Part shown: positions 1-12,534 of the stretch, one piece after another
Position numbering within the stretch: the first letter of the stretch is position 1
How the letters are laid out: each line of letters begins with the position of its first letter
Source: Cryptomeria japonica
Taxonomy: Eukaryota; Streptophyta; Pinopsida; Cupressales; Cupressaceae
Reading direction: 5' to 3'
Length of the DNA: 64,000 bases
Assembly (NCBI RefSeq): GCF_030272615.1
Contig: NC_081411.1
Coordinates: 825,898,397-825,962,396 of the forward strand
The notes under the pieces: generated by a model
Database searches by the model: none
Seen by the model: only the letters and a program-made list of their open reading frames with translations
What the model was told of the DNA's origin: nothing
Position numbers and translations under genes: made by a program

Positions 1-330
1 ATTACAATTCAAGGGCTAGGATTGATTACAAATCAATGGCTGAGATTACATGATGAAACCCTAATTAGGGTTAGTTACAACTAACTCCTCTTCGCCCAAG
101 GAGATCATTACAACATTTTGGACACACGTCCTTTTAGGTGAAGGCCCAATGAGAAAATTGAGTTTTTACATACAATTCAATGCCTTCCACATGTATTGTT
201 GTCTTCTTGGGATGAGTCAGGTTCAATGCACTTGGATGCCTTGACTTGTCATGAATTGATTGGTTGAGTATGAGTTGTCGCCACCTCAGCTACTTGCACG
301 CCCTGCAGAATTGATATCCCATTGCAAGCA
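1..330 (-). mobile_element. 3' end fragment of TGTTG/CAACA-family element
   Basis: The segment aligns by eye with 12460-12760 and 9060-9240, the promoter-proximal parts of the inner and outer elements. Shared features are an 'atcaatggc.(g/a)agatt' stretch, the palindrome AAACCCTAATTAGGGTT near 56-73 and a 'ggacacacgtcc' block. Minus orientation puts the TATA box and 3' terminus to the left, outside the window. The right boundary is unclear because similarity fades after about 330. No coding capacity is seen. Confidence 0.6.
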
Positions 331-1949
331 ATATCTCTTGATACTCAACATTACCCAAGCCTTTGACGAATGTGATTGGTCATATTCCCAAATTATATGA
401 TCTTTATGACCAAATTTCATCGTCACATCTCCATACTTGGGAATCCCTCTTCTTGTGATGCCTCTATTCCCCGCATGTCCAGTCTCATGTTTGGAAATCC
501 ACCTTGTGTTTGCTACTGTTATGAAATCTTCTTTATGTTTGAGCTAGTCCTCATCTTCACTTTGGAACCTTTGTCTTGAAAATACTAGGTTTCCTTCTTG
601 TTGTTGTAGAGTCATTCATCATGAACTTGGATTTGTATATTCCTCATGATGTAATGCAATCCCTTGGCTTATGCATCATGATGTCACCTTGCATTGTTGG
701 AGTGTTCTTTTTAAAGTTTTGCCACCACACTCCTCCAATGACTTGAAATTGTTGATCTTCATGTGGTAATGTCTTGTGTGCATAGTATCGAGCATCCTTG
801 ATGTTGTCTTCATCTATCAGCCTCTTTGCTTGACTTGATCTCCTTTCAGGTTGTAAAGTTGAGTTCTAGGATTCTAGAGCAATAGTTTTGGAACCCAACA
901 GGCTGCATTTCTTGGCAACACCTGTCACTAAAATTGGCATAAATGACCCATGAGTGATTTTGGTGTGTCTTTGCCATTGAGAATTTGGTAGAGAACAGAA
1001 AGGAGTGCTCTTCTACCACTTAAAAACTTACCAAACACATTCTAGGTGCCTATTTAGACCCTTTAAACCACTTCACTTTGAAATTACCCTTAAGAAGCAC
1101 TTCGGGACTATCTCTACCATTTAAACTGGCAAAGAAATGCCATGAGGGCTCTTTTGTTATGTCCGCGACTCAAAAGTTGGCTCTAATTAATGAGGAGCTC
1201 TCTTTGACACTTTAAGCCACTTGAAAGGAGGTTATAACTTTCGGTGAGTGCTCCTAGATGATCCTAGGTGCCCTTCTAGAACCTCTTAGCCACTTTTCAA
1301 TGCCCTAGTCCAAATTTTAAAATTTCTCTTGTTGAAGCTCCAATTTATGTCTTGTTTGGTGTGTTGGAAGGCTCTTTTTGCTAGCTATGAAATGAAACTA
1401 GTCCAAACTTATAAGCACAATACCCAAGCACATGGGAGACAAGTATTCCAAGATAACTTTTTAGAGGGGAAAGTCTTGCATCAGATTGGAAATCAAAATT
1501 AATGCATAAATTTTTGTATTGGTGCAACAAAATGGAGGTACTTAATTTGATAACAAGTGCATTTTCTATGAGGTACTAGTTGTGAGGGAAGCTAATAATT
1601 TTCAAGCCTAATGTGCAGGGAACCTTGTTAGCCCTTTTAAAACTTTTAATTTCTCTATTTTGAGATTGATGATCATTACAATAACCAATAAATTGGCTTA
1701 CAAATACAAAAATCTTGTACCTTCACATTTTTTCATTTTAGTGGGTACCTTTGTTGAAAATGACATCAACATATCAGATTCACTAGGAATAGACTTGCCC
1801 ACAAAACCTTTCCACACTTTAGATTCAAGTAGAATGTCTAAGACTTTAGATGCAAAACTAAAGGCCAATTTAACAAAGGAAACCCTCCATCCATTAAAAA
1901 ATCATCAGAGAATTATAGAACATGTGCACTTTAATTAAACAAGTGCACT
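331..1949. other. No recognisable gene; diverged repeat leader
   Basis: No convincing coding sequence was found. Between about 950 and 1330 a loose motif recurs ('taggtgcc...tttaga.cc..t.a.ccactt'), which resembles the leader arrays of the element family elsewhere in the window. This stretch may be the decayed leader of the fragment at 1-330. A 92-codon open frame at 1660-1938 has no recognisable motif and is probably chance. Confidence 0.4.
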
Positions 1950-2200
1950 AAGAGATATTAGTTGAGGTGTCAAACTAAGCTCCAAGGTAACCTACAACTC
2001 ATTGCAGTGACAATCATTTTGACTAATCAGTCAACTCGTAATCGAAGTAGTTGAGATTGACTTATATTGATGACTCATTCAAGTCTTAAGTAGCTACCTA
2101 CCTTAACTAGATGATTAGGATATTTAAGATATATGCAATGTAAATTATTACAAATAAATTCCTAAATTATTATAAACTAGGGTGTAAAGAATAAACTGTA
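1950..2200 (-). mobile_element. Copia LTR remnant (3' LTR side of decayed Copia)
   Basis: This segment is similar to 23300-23590. Both contain 'ttgaggtgtcaa/gtgaggtgccaa', 'acaactcattgcagtga/acaacttactggagtga', 'aagtagctacctacc/aagtagttaactacc', and 'aaactagggtgtaaagaataaac/aaattggggtgtaaaaaataaac'. It lies just downstream (minus sense) of decayed Copia pol at 2280-5150, which fits a 3' LTR. Exact termini are not visible. Confidence 0.55.
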
Positions 2201-2279
2201 AGAGAGCTGAAGAATGAGGATGAATTGTGGACTATCTGCCCTAAGTGATAGCTTCATTTCTCTATTAGCATTGGCCAAA

Positions 2280-5150
2280 GCTGAATATAATTGGTTTTAT
2301 CCAAGGGTTTGATAAAAAATTCAGCAACATAATCCTTGGTGCAACAATATTTAAGATTGATTACTTGAATATAGGTGTGTTTTATATGAAGTGCAAATGG
2401 ATCTCTATATGTTTGGTGCATTGGGGTTCAACTGGATTGCAAGAGATGTAGATGAGACTCTGATTATCACATCAAAGAGAAGTTGAATTCTGTTGAGGAA
2501 GTATCCACAAGGCTTGTAGACATGCTCTGCAATTCTTTATCTCTGTTAAATATAGAGCAAGAGCTGATTGCTTCTTGCAATGCCGAGTGACAAGGTGGGA
2601 GCCAAGGAGATAGGCAGTCTGATGTGGACTTCCTATCATCAACATCACCTGCCCAATTGGAGTTAGTGTAGCCCATAATGTGTGTAGAATCCTCAAATGT
2701 ATATTCAATGCCAAAGTGAATAATACCTCAGATATATTGAAGTACAGTTTTTGCTACTTTCTAATAGCCCTCATGACTATTTAGTGCAAAGGGAGAGAGA
2801 AGGTCAGCGACTCGGCAACAAAGGAAAGATCAGGACAACTATGATAGGGATATAGTGGACTTCCACCAGCTGCTTTTATAAAGTAGCATGAACTATTAAT
2901 GTGGAAACGGCAGACAATGATTCTTTCAACTGAAAATGAATCTTAGCAGGTTTTGACTTAGGCATGTGAAAACAATGAAGCAGGTCCAAGGCATATTTTT
3001 GCTGTGAAATGCTGATCCTAGACGAGAAAATTGTGAAGTACACCCAGATCTTACATTTTGAATTTCTCCATCAAGCTGAAACTGACCACTATATCAAGGT
3101 GGTGGATCTAAGTCATCAAGATAAAGCACAAGATTTAAGAGTTCATCATCCACCTTATTATAAACATTGGATTTGATCTGGGGTCTTCATCGAGTTCATA
3201 TAGAGATTGTCCAAGTCTGCAGACTAGGGAAGAGTCCTGAATATATATAGGCATTAGCTCAATGCAGATTTCTTCTTGAAGATTGTTGTGTGGGAGGACA
3301 CTCTTCACATGCATTTGGTGCACTTTCCAACAATGTGATGTAGCAAAAGAAAGAACAAGGCAAATAGAGGTCATTTTAGCACAAGTTCAAATGTCTATGA
3401 GTTGTCAATACGCTCAACTTGGGAGAATCCCTTCGCATATAAGAAGGCCTTGTACTTGTCAACTGATCCATCTGCTACATACTTTGTTTGGTGTATCGAC
3501 ATCCCATTTGCATTGAACCATTCCTCTTCCTAAAGGAAGAGGAACTAATTTCCAAGTGCGATACCTATCAAGAAAGAATAGTCATCAGCCATAGCTTCAG
3601 CGAACTTACCATTCCAATTGCGTCTCTGAAATTCTGTGGATTCTGTGAAATTCCATATGCATCAATACTCACTCTAGTTGTTTGAGATAAAGTGCATTGA
3701 GCATTTGTTGGCTCACCTCAGAAACTAGTAAATTAAGAAATGCGATAGAATCTTCAAAAACGCCCATATCTTCACAATCCAAAAGGTCATCATCATGAGA
3801 GATAGAAGAAGCAGGTTGAGTAGGAGAAGTAAAGAAGATGTTAGCTTGCAGATAGTGTTTGTTTGTCAACTTGAACATCTTTTCTAAAGAAAACTTCTTG
3901 ATAATGGTGAAGAATCCTCAAGTTTAACATCTTCACAATAGCCAACAAAGATCAAGGGTAGGATTTCTTTTTGCAATTTTATATTAGTAATAACTTCTGC
4001 TAAATGCTCAAAAGTTTGAAACATCAGGTTTGTCATGACTTGAAGCCTTGTGCAGAGTGTTACTTCCACTGCAAGGTGAGTAACGCAGTTCTAGATCTAA
4101 TTCAGACAATTGATGGCTGGCCCAAAGGCAAGGGTCATGTTCTTGCAAGGGTCACGTTTGGCTCAAATCAGACAATTGGTCATTTCCTTTAGTCTGCAAA
4201 TCTTCCTTTCCACTACTCATTCTATTGAAGAGTGTGTGGAACAGTGTGCTCCATTGAAATACCATGAAGGGTGTAGAAATCACTTATTTCTTTTTCTAAT
4301 ATTATCCCATATTATTTGTATGGAGTTGCTTGATCTAATATCCTAATTGCTTCTCGACAAATGCCCTGAATTTGTTAAGATGTTAAAAGACTTAACTCTT
4401 GCACATACAAAAGTATAGCAATGTGCGCCTTGAGAACTCATTAATGAAAGTTGCATGTGCTAGGATCGTGAAAAGGAAGGTGTTGGAGGGGGTAACATGT
4501 TACTGTGAACCAGATGAGGCAGAGCCTTGGCACTCCAAGCCTTTCCGTTTAAAATTTTCCCCATTTATTTTTGCCAAGAACGTAACCATTATAAACATCA
4601 TCTTTTTAGTTAACCTTAGGAAGACCCTGTACCATATGTTGTATGCAGTGTTACAAGACTTGGACTCGGACTCGGACTCGGCAAAAACTCAGCAAATTGA
4701 AAAACCGAAGAAATTCAGAGATTTTCACAAGTATACATTGATCACATAAGTATAAACACAAATTGATCATCACACTCTGAGAATCTGTTGAGACCTTGCT
4801 AGACTTGGTCAGACTCGAGAGTGTGTTGACACTCTGCTAGCCTCGGCCAGACTCGAATAGTTTGAGTCTCGTGGCTCGTGGACTCTGCCATGCTGCCTCG
4901 CCTCAGGAATCGGGTGGAATCGGCGATTCTGGTAGATTCTTGTAACACTGGTTTTAATGATGGCTTGTAAGCACCAAGTATGTACAATTGAACCAAATCA
5001 TCAACAAACCCAAAAAATCCACTATTTGATTGGTGCTTGAGTGACAAATCAGGTTGATGGAGAGAAGGTTGACAGAAATATTAGGTACATAGAGAACATC
5101 ATTGAATTTACCTTCATTTTGACTGTCTTGGATCTCCTTCAATGTAGAGA
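2280..5150 (-). pseudogene. Decayed Ty1/Copia polyprotein
   Basis: Frameshifted and stop-ridden Copia pol pieces occur in the correct minus-strand order. At 4954-5142 is a gag-pre-integrase piece with DVLYVPNISVNLLSINLI. At 3884-4069 is the end of the integrase region with FVGYCEDVK. At 3669-3878 is an acidic hinge. At 3135-3374 is reverse transcriptase with WKVHQMHVKSVL, NLQEEICIE and SSLVCRLGQSLYEL. At 2467-2714 is RNase H with GYTNSNWAGDVDDRKSTS, whose continuation (LGSHLVTRHCKKQSALAL) lies in another frame. A final tail at about 2280-2340 resembles the Copia C-terminus. The RT active-site segment and most of the integrase core are not recognisable. The element is an old, immobile copy; a MITE has inserted between the pre-integrase and integrase parts. 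Assignment to Copia is secure; the lineage is not. Confidence 0.85.
4646..4950. mobile_element. hAT-like MITE with 13-bp TIRs
   Basis: A 305-bp noncoding element starts CAGTGTTACAAGA and ends with the exact reverse complement TCTTGTAACACTG. Next to the left TIR is a tandem 'ctcggactcggactcgg'. The flanking 8-mers gttgtatg and gttttaat match at 5 of 8 positions, which fits a decayed 8-bp hAT duplication. CA-start TIRs of this kind are typical of hAT elements. The element sits inside the decayed Copia pol. Confidence 0.75.
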
Positions 5151-7360
5151 TCTGATTGAGGTGAAATTGGATAGGATCTTTTGGAGGTTTTCAATGATAT
5201 TGACCATGTTGGTTCAACTAGAATTTTTCCAGCATACTTAAAAACTATCAAATCTGAGAGCACCTCCATCTTTAAGTAGAATCTTGGCAGCGCTTAACAA
5301 GGAAAGTTAATGATACAGTCCAAGATCGGGTACCTGCAAGGTTAGCTGAACTAGGCAGCTTATATCACCAGTATTAATGAAACAAAAAAACCCTTCTTCA
5401 CCATGTTGTCCTCATTTTTGAATTTTCAAAAATGTGACAACCCCCCTACAAATTTTCCCCTACAAATCTGCCTAAAATATGAGCATTAACTTCACCTAGT
5501 GTGCCCTCCTTGGTGCCTAAGATGGATGAAGTCCACCCTTGGTTGAATGTAAGGTGCATGAGGTTAATGAACTCTGCCCTCACCTCCCCCCTAAAATTTT
5601 TTGCTTAAAATGTGTCATTTTTGTCTCTATGACACATTTTACGAGGTGCAAAACTCACATTTGTTAGTGTCAAATCATCAGGGATTGTCTTTGCCATCGT
5701 TGTCCAAGTTTTGGTGAGTTTTGGCCTTCATTTTCCTAGTTTTCTGTGCAATTTCGGGTTTCAAAGAAGTCTCTGCAAGTTGGAGATTTTACTCAAGGCA
5801 TGCTTTTTGAGGCAAAATTCTTGCTTCTTTCTGAACTGGACTGATCTTCGGTTCATCCTTGATCCATGTTTCAAATTTCATCGCATTCTGAGTTCGTTTG
5901 TTTGGTCTTTCCTCCAAAATCGGGTTTTGATCTTTGAACTGCGAGTGGGAAATTTTCCTTCTTTTGCAAGTAAAAGAGAATTTTGCTTTTAATATAATAG
6001 GAACTTTTTCAAACAGTTACAAGTGAAATCTTATAAAGATGTGTAACTTGTAAGTTGTTGTTCCTTTCCATTCCTATTATTTGTCTTTTAAGTTACTCTG
6101 TAGGGACTTTTTGATCATATTACAAGTGAATTTAAAATTACAAGTTTATAAGAACTTGTAATTACCCTTTAAAGTTCTTACTCTTTCCTTTATTTTTCTT
6201 TGTTTTGTAAGTTTTAAAACTTGTAATTGGGTTTCTAAAACCCGATTACAAGTCTTTTGGTGAGTTTTATTTATTATTCTTAAAAGTAACTTGTAATGAG
6301 TCATGAAAAACCCGATTTGCTTCAAGTAAAGAATTACAAGTCATTTTAAACTTGTGAAGAGTCTTTCCAAACCTGAAATCAGTTTTGTAACTGATTTTTA
6401 CTTGCTCTTGCTCATTCAAACCCCTATTAGAGAGATTTTTGGCATGTAGAACACTTGGCAAGGTCTGCAACTTTATTGAATCCCCATTTTTGCTCTACCT
6501 TTGCCATGTTTTTGCAGATTTGGTTTTGGTTTTCTCTTCTTTCCTTGACCACGTGAAGACTTGGTGCTTGTTTCATTGTCATTATTTGATCTTTCAAAGC
6601 GTGGGCAGATATGATGGCTTTCATGCCTATTGTTGTTGTTTCCTCTTTATTATGCCCTCAAGTTTCATTTTGGGTTTCAAAAGGGTGATTGCAAGTTCAT
6701 AATTCATGGCTTTCGTCACTTGCAGTCGGGTCTCTGAGACCCGATTGCAAGTGATTTCAAGAGTTTTAAAACATTGTTTGCCTCCACAAATTCCCATGTT
6801 CTAAAGGTTTTCCCACATGATTGCAAGCTCATACCCAATCAAAGTGCTGAAGTTGCATGTTTGTTCTCCACAATTGCAAGTTAATGCTCTTGTTTTTCCA
6901 CACATGTAATGCAGTTTCTAGAACCCGAAATTCACGTGTGAGCCCATTTTTGCATCAATTTATCCCTTACCTTGTCAATTTTGTTTGCACCCACGATCTA
7001 TCAAACCAACAAATCAAGGCATGAGCATTGTTTTATAACAATATCATCTTGAATAAGGTGTTATGGGTTCTTCATCAATGAACAAAAGAGGAAGAGATAT
7101 AACAACAATTCATGGATGCAAATTATAGAACGCTTTCAAGATAGAGATGGTTATAACATGAAAAGAGGAAGGCATCCCTTTCCCTCTTGAAGAAATGGTA
7201 CTACCCCAAGCATGTGAGAGGTTGAAGTTCGCTGGTTAAAGACACAAAGACTATCAAGGGTGCAAGTTCTTGTTCCAGTTCAAGATGTCATTTACCTCGA
7301 TCATAATGTGTCTTGTAGCAGCATGAAGATTCTCAAAACAGAGGATGATGTAGTTAGAGT
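5151..7360. repeat. Noncoding region with 'acccgattacaagt' palindrome array
   Basis: No gene is recognised. From about 6010 to 6930 an imperfect palindrome recurs: arms ACTTGTAATTGGGTTT and AAACCCGATTACAAGT at 6219-6253, a degenerate pair at 6289-6340, arms ACTTGCAGTCGGGTCT and AGACCCGATTGCAAGT at 6718-6753, and weaker forms at 6000-6050, 6120-6170 and 6905-6950. The design is the same as the leader arrays of the TGTTG/CAACA elements, so this may be the leader of an eroded member. The 7000-7360 part holds short open stretches without recognised motifs and abuts the LTR at 7361. Confidence 0.45.
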
Positions 7361-8110
7361 TGTTGATTTTAGATCAGACTGAAAGCAACAAACAGAAAAT
7401 GACACAATGAACACAAAGAACACAGCAGTACCCTGGGAAAACCTCACTCTCGGAGGTTAAAAAACCAGCAACAAATTTAGATCTTTATTAAATATCAATC
7501 AGCATACAACATTACACAATTACTTCAACTCTTGAAGTAGTATATAAGTCAAAGCATCATCATAATGAATCTGAACTAGGGCATAATCAGAATCCTGACA
7601 ACTTATCTGCTATCACTCAGAATACAAATCAATGTATATCTGATTGGGCATTGATACTGAGAGATAGTTTGCTGATCAGAAGTACAGATCGCCACTTGGG
7701 CAGAGGAATCACAGCCTCAAGTAGAAGTTCACTGTCCTTAGGTTTGCATTTGCCTGGTGTAGACCATTCGCTTGTTCTGAAGATGTCTTGCAGCCCTTAG
7801 AGCAAGTTTGCTTACCTTGTAGGTAAATTCGTTAGCCCTAGATAATGTCTAGGATGAATTCGCTGCACAAGAGGGTTGATATGCTGGAGTAATTCACTGA
7901 CCATAAGCAGAGGTAATTTTTTGAAGTATCTATTTGATGCTTGCAATGACTTGTATTTATGTGTGTCCAGTCCGCCCATGCACCTTAGGTCGGCCTTAAT
8001 ATGAATTTATTCTTGGCGCCAAAACATAGGGTCAGACCCATAACAATTCACAAGTTACATGGGATAGGGTCTGCCCTATTTCATTCACAAGTTAAAAGTT
8101 TTATTGCCCA
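7361..8110 (-). repeat. Copia 3' LTR
   Basis: The repeat begins TGTTGATTTTAGATC and ends ATTGCCCA on the + strand. It matches 21303-22049 over its length with scattered substitutions and small indels. It contains 'ttggcgccaaaacatagggtc'-like sequence near 8015-8030. It is the downstream LTR of the minus-strand gag-only element. Confidence 0.85.
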
Positions 8111-9043
8111 TTATGGGGCTATCATAAATTACAATTTACATCGCCCAATTAGGGTCAGACCTGAATAATAGTTATACATTGAACTTTGCAAGATATTGTG
8201 GCTAAGGCCGTGTTGACGTGTATTTTGTACACAATCATACACAGAATAAAATACCCAAAGGCATCTTATCCTCTCTTGAATAAAGTCTCTAACTGCTGAA
8301 GATATCGCAAGAAGGATCAGTTAGGGTGACTCCAATGTTCTTGTAAGTAGGGTCTCTACGTGTGGATAAACACCAGTGGTCGTTGTGATTGCTGTGTCAT
8401 CAAGGGGCCTTACGTTTCCGAAGAATTTTCTAAACTAAACAAGCTCTCAAAAATATCAAAGGGCAGGGTTTGCAAGAGATCTAATCTAGTCTAACCCTAA
8501 GAATGACTCCATGTAGACGAGACTTGGCAAGATTCTACCAACTGCAATATTGCCATAAATTAACAACTCAATTGAAATTGATGCGATCTTCTAAGGTAAC
8601 AAATGATTTTTCAATACATCAAGTATCAAGGACACTACCACGAAGGTACATATCCAAGATACAACAACGATTGAAGGTTTAAGCGATTCAAATATCTCCA
8701 GTCGACCACGCAAGGCGTTCCTACAATTAGCAAGAAGCTAGTGGTTTGGAAAGCGAATCCTACCAAAGATCAAGTCCAACACTTTGTCCTTCGAATTAAC
8801 ACACTACTTTGATTGAGAATGATTCAAGAAAATGAACAACCATGAAGATAACCACGAGAATTGCAATAAAACACCATAACTTCAATATTTTATTGATCTC
8901 AAAGCCATCATGTACAACAATTGTTTGAAATTCCTCCCTCAAAGCTCAATCTTGCTACAAAAACAACTTGCTTCTAATCTCTCTGGTTTCTCCTTAATCT
9001 CTAATTTTTCTAGTTCTAGTTACAAAATGAAAAGAAATGAGGG

Positions 9044-9133
9044 TATATATAGCATCCTCAATTACAATGAACGGTCCAGATCAAAAGAAGATCAATGGCC
9101 AAGATTATGACACCTAAACCCTAATTAGGGTTT
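9044..9133 (-). promoter_or_regulatory. Promoter module: double telo-box plus TATA (outer element)
   Basis: The perfect 18-bp palindrome AAACCCTAATTAGGGTTT is at 9116-9133. A TATA box (minus sense CTATATATA) is at 9044-9052, about 64 bp further on in element sense. The same order and similar spacing recur in four other copies. Telo-box motifs (AAACCCTA) are known plant promoter elements. Inference: this is the element's own promoter, firing toward position 8211. Confidence 0.6.
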
Positions 9134-9244
9134 TATTACAAAAGTTCCCCTTTTATTGCACAACATTAAATGCATAGCCAAATATTAAATTTGGCACGAA
9201 AATCTAGGAGACATAGACCAATGACAATTAAGGTGCCACATCAT

Positions 9245-11583
9245 CTATAACAACCTCTCATCTAGAATCTTATTCCCTTTCCAATGCTCCTTTTTAGCAT
9301 ATGCAATGAATCTAGATACGATTCCTTCGATCTCAGCAATTGGAATCTCGGGAAGATTCTTTATTCGTTCTTCTAAGTGGATGACCTGATCAAATGCCTT
9401 GAGAAGAGCAGCGTCCCAACCAGGTTCAAGTTCCTTGGTCTTCTCAATCAGGAGCATGGTGGCAAACATCTGATCTCGTTGCTCATTTGTAATAACATTC
9501 TCATCTTTGCAAAAGATGACCTTGACTCTATCTTCCAATTCCTGCAAATCCACATCTGTCTCAACTTCGATCCTCCTGCCAAGGATAGTACGTAGTACCT
9601 CAAACACTCTGTCCTGGATCGGGTGGATAACCTCTTCAACATGATTGCATCTGGTACTGATGTCCTCGAAGAGAACTTCCTTCATCTGGAGTAAAGTCGA
9701 CCACTGAAGTAAACTATGAGGTCCTCCATCCATTATCTTTTCTTGCACTAGGACCTTCCTTGATGTTTGTCTGATTACTTGCAAGACAGGAATGATAACA
9801 TCCTTAGTATGAGCAAAAGCAGCTACAGTTATCATCAAGTTGTGGATGACCTCAAGAACCTGAATAGCTCGGTGAATGGTCTGCATCATCCTTGTTGCAA
9901 ATTCAATAGCAACTGTATGGGATTTGTCAATCCATGAGCTCATAAGCTGAACCAAACTCCTGACTCTCTCTGCCTCGCCAACTGATTCAAGGGGAAGTGC
10001 CTGTGTAGGAGATACTGCTGGATCCTGACGTCTCAAAGGCTGATTGAGATGGCTAAAGTAGCCTCTCCAAGCACTGACCTCTCGCTCAAGCTTCCTATTC
10101 TTTTCCATTTCTTCCCTAAGCTTGTCCTTAAGTGCCTCAAATGAATCAATGGCATCATCCAACGTCTGTTCGGCTGTGGGTGGACCAAGCTCAAATGTCT
10201 CTACATCAAATTCTTCTGCAAGGATCTCACCTTCATACTTGTCCACGGCCGGTGTAGCTATCTGCAATATTCTGGATCCAGTCTCATTTCTAATCATCTT
10301 GGACATCTTAGTAGCCTTCCTCTTCTCTGTCACTTCCTGGGAATGTCCAACGAGACTCTCCAAATCAATCACATTGTCCTCATCCTCGACCACAATTACC
10401 TTCGTTAATCTTTCCTTTAACCAATCTGGGATGGCAGATCTTGTTTCTTTAACCTGAATCTCCTTAGGCAATTCTTCTTTTCTGGGAGGAGATGTCACTT
10501 CGTTATCTTCCCTATCTTCATGCAACTCATTATCTTGGAGAGATCCACCTGGTGACCTTCGAGGTGCCTGTCCTTCTTTATCATTCTGTACCATTGATTC
10601 CATGGATTCCTCTATCTCAAATGTCCTCTTCTCCTGTCGAGAAGATGTGCCGGATGAACGATCTCGGTTGGCCTCTTGCTTCTTCTTGGAGGATTCCCTT
10701 TTCTCAGGTCTTTCTTTCCTCTTCGAGCCTCTAGGATGGAGATTGCCTTCACTTGCGCTTCGAAGGTTGCCTTCACTTGTATTTCTGGGATTAGGATTAC
10801 CTTCGCTTACACTTGCCCCACCTTCAACTGGTCTCTCCTCCAAGGTGAAAGTCATAGCTATGCCCTGTTCTCTCAACTTTTGATGCTGCACATCAACCCA
10901 TTTGCGAGTACAAGACAAGACTAGAGCCATCAAAGCATCCAGATCCGCAACCTCGGGTTCATTCCAATCTAACCTCACCGTTTTACTTTCTCGATCATAG
11001 GATGATTGGAGATGTCTGCCACTATCCTGAGCTTGGTCGGCCACTCTGTAAATCTTGCATTTCCTGATGAAATCCAAAGGCAATCTAGAATGCATCTTTC
11101 TTTTCACTTTAAGATCATCTAAGAGATTCATCATAAAATCTTCTATCTGAAACTCATGCTTATATTTCCTACCGACTGTCTCTTCTATATATCCATGTGG
11201 ATCAAAGCTCTCTCTCAAGGCAAAGAATGAAAATGAATACAAAGCTAACTCCTTCTCTGCGTCATCCATGGCTAGAGCATTAGGACATACCTCAATTGAA
11301 TTTCCTAATATGATAGGTACAGGAACTCCATTTCCATGTCTGTGTCTGAATGCCTTCGCATAAGCTGCCAACTGCCTAGTTACTTCAAGTAACACTATTC
11401 TGTCTGTCGGATATCTCGGCAACATGTTTGGAGGTGAAGGACATCCATGAACTCTAATATAAGTAAATTTCGGAAATTGGATGAACCAAGCACCGTACCT
11501 CTTTACTAGCTCTTGTGCATCCTGTGATAGCCTATTGTGAATCCCGCCTTGCAACGTCCTGGTGATGTTCATCGTGAAGGTAT
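9245..11583 (-). pseudogene. Orphan element protein, C-terminal part (best-preserved copy)
   Basis: About 779 codons are open without interruption. The first eight residues of the longer open frame (starting 11611) come from the inner element and do not belong to the protein. Visible parts: an N-terminal segment continuous with the piece at 16003-16879, with NNTFTMNITRTLQGG and later QDAQELVKRYGAWFIQFP; a block with LPLDFIRKCKIYRVADQAQD; a charged K/E/R/S-rich linker; a conserved IPDWLKERL motif; a coiled-coil-like stretch (EEMEKNRKLEREVSAW); and a helical C-terminus ending in IAEIEGIVSRFIAYAKKE. All of these recur in the three + strand copies. I do not recognise the family firmly; it is neither gag nor pol. 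It may be remotely related to the 'putative plant transposon protein' or plant mobile domain families. Function is unknown. Confidence 0.8.
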
Positions 11584-12445
11584 TGTTGACGTGTATTTTG
11601 TACACCATCATACACAGAATAAAATACCAATAGGCATCTTATCCTCTCTTGAGAAAATAGTCTCTAACTGCTGAAGATTCGCGTAAAGGATCAGTTAGGT
11701 AGACTCCAAGGTTCTTTGATGTAGGGTCTCTACGTGTGGACAAGCTCCAGTGGTATGATGTGATTTGCTGGAATCACAAGGGGACTTACATATGATGATT
11801 GAACTTCCGATCTGCTTTGCTGGACACAGGCTCTTACTAACTTAGATTTGGAAAAAAGAATGAAAAAAGGATAAGGGCGAAGAGAGGATCTAATCTTAAT
11901 ACTAAGAATGTAGGAGCAATGACTTGATTTTTGATGAAACTCTAACTAGATCTTGTTTTGACATCAATGGAACATCTACACAAGGCTAGTGCGATCTTCT
12001 AAGGGGAGCTTTATGATGTTCAAATGATCACCGCAGGCATCGATACCATCCAAGTTGATGCATATCAATGAAGAGGCAACAAATTGAAATTGAGCTTAAG
12101 CTGAACAATTCCAGTTGACTACACAAGGCAAGTCTGCAATCAACAAATTGCTAGTAGTATGGATATACGAATTCCACCATCAATCAATCACATTTCCTCC
12201 ATTCATCTAATCATCTACCATCTAGGATTGAAGACTCAACAAGAAACCATGCAAATTGCAAGAAAACGACATATTTCACCATTACTTCAATGAAAATGGA
12301 ATTTGTTTACAATCAATGGCAACAATTTCTTGCCTTGTCCTCCTATTCTACTCTAATTGTTTCCAACTATTCTCTAACTATTCTAACTATTTACATACTA
12401 TCTCTAACAATTGCTAATTAGCCTTTACAAATGAAATGCCTGGGC

Positions 12446-12534
12446 TTATATAGTGCCCACAATACAATTTGATGGCTTAGATCAATTCAAGATCAATGGC
12501 CAAGATTCAACAATGAAAACCCTAATTAGGGTTT
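12446..12534 (-). promoter_or_regulatory. Promoter module: double telo-box plus TATA (inner element)
   Basis: The perfect palindrome AAACCCTAATTAGGGTTT is at 12517-12534 and the TATA box (minus sense CTATATAAG) at 12446-12453, so the spacing is like that in the outer element. Between them lies 'gatcaatggccaagatt', shared with the outer copy. The TATA box lies 870 bp from the element 3' end. Confidence 0.6.

Noticed and set aside
9116-9133. Interstitial telomere sequence (CCCTAAA-like)
   Set aside because: There is only one head-to-head pair of motifs at a fixed place in each element and no tandem array.
10122-10924. Several + strand open frames of 80-111 codons
   Set aside because: They are antisense shadows of the well-supported minus-strand orphan protein.
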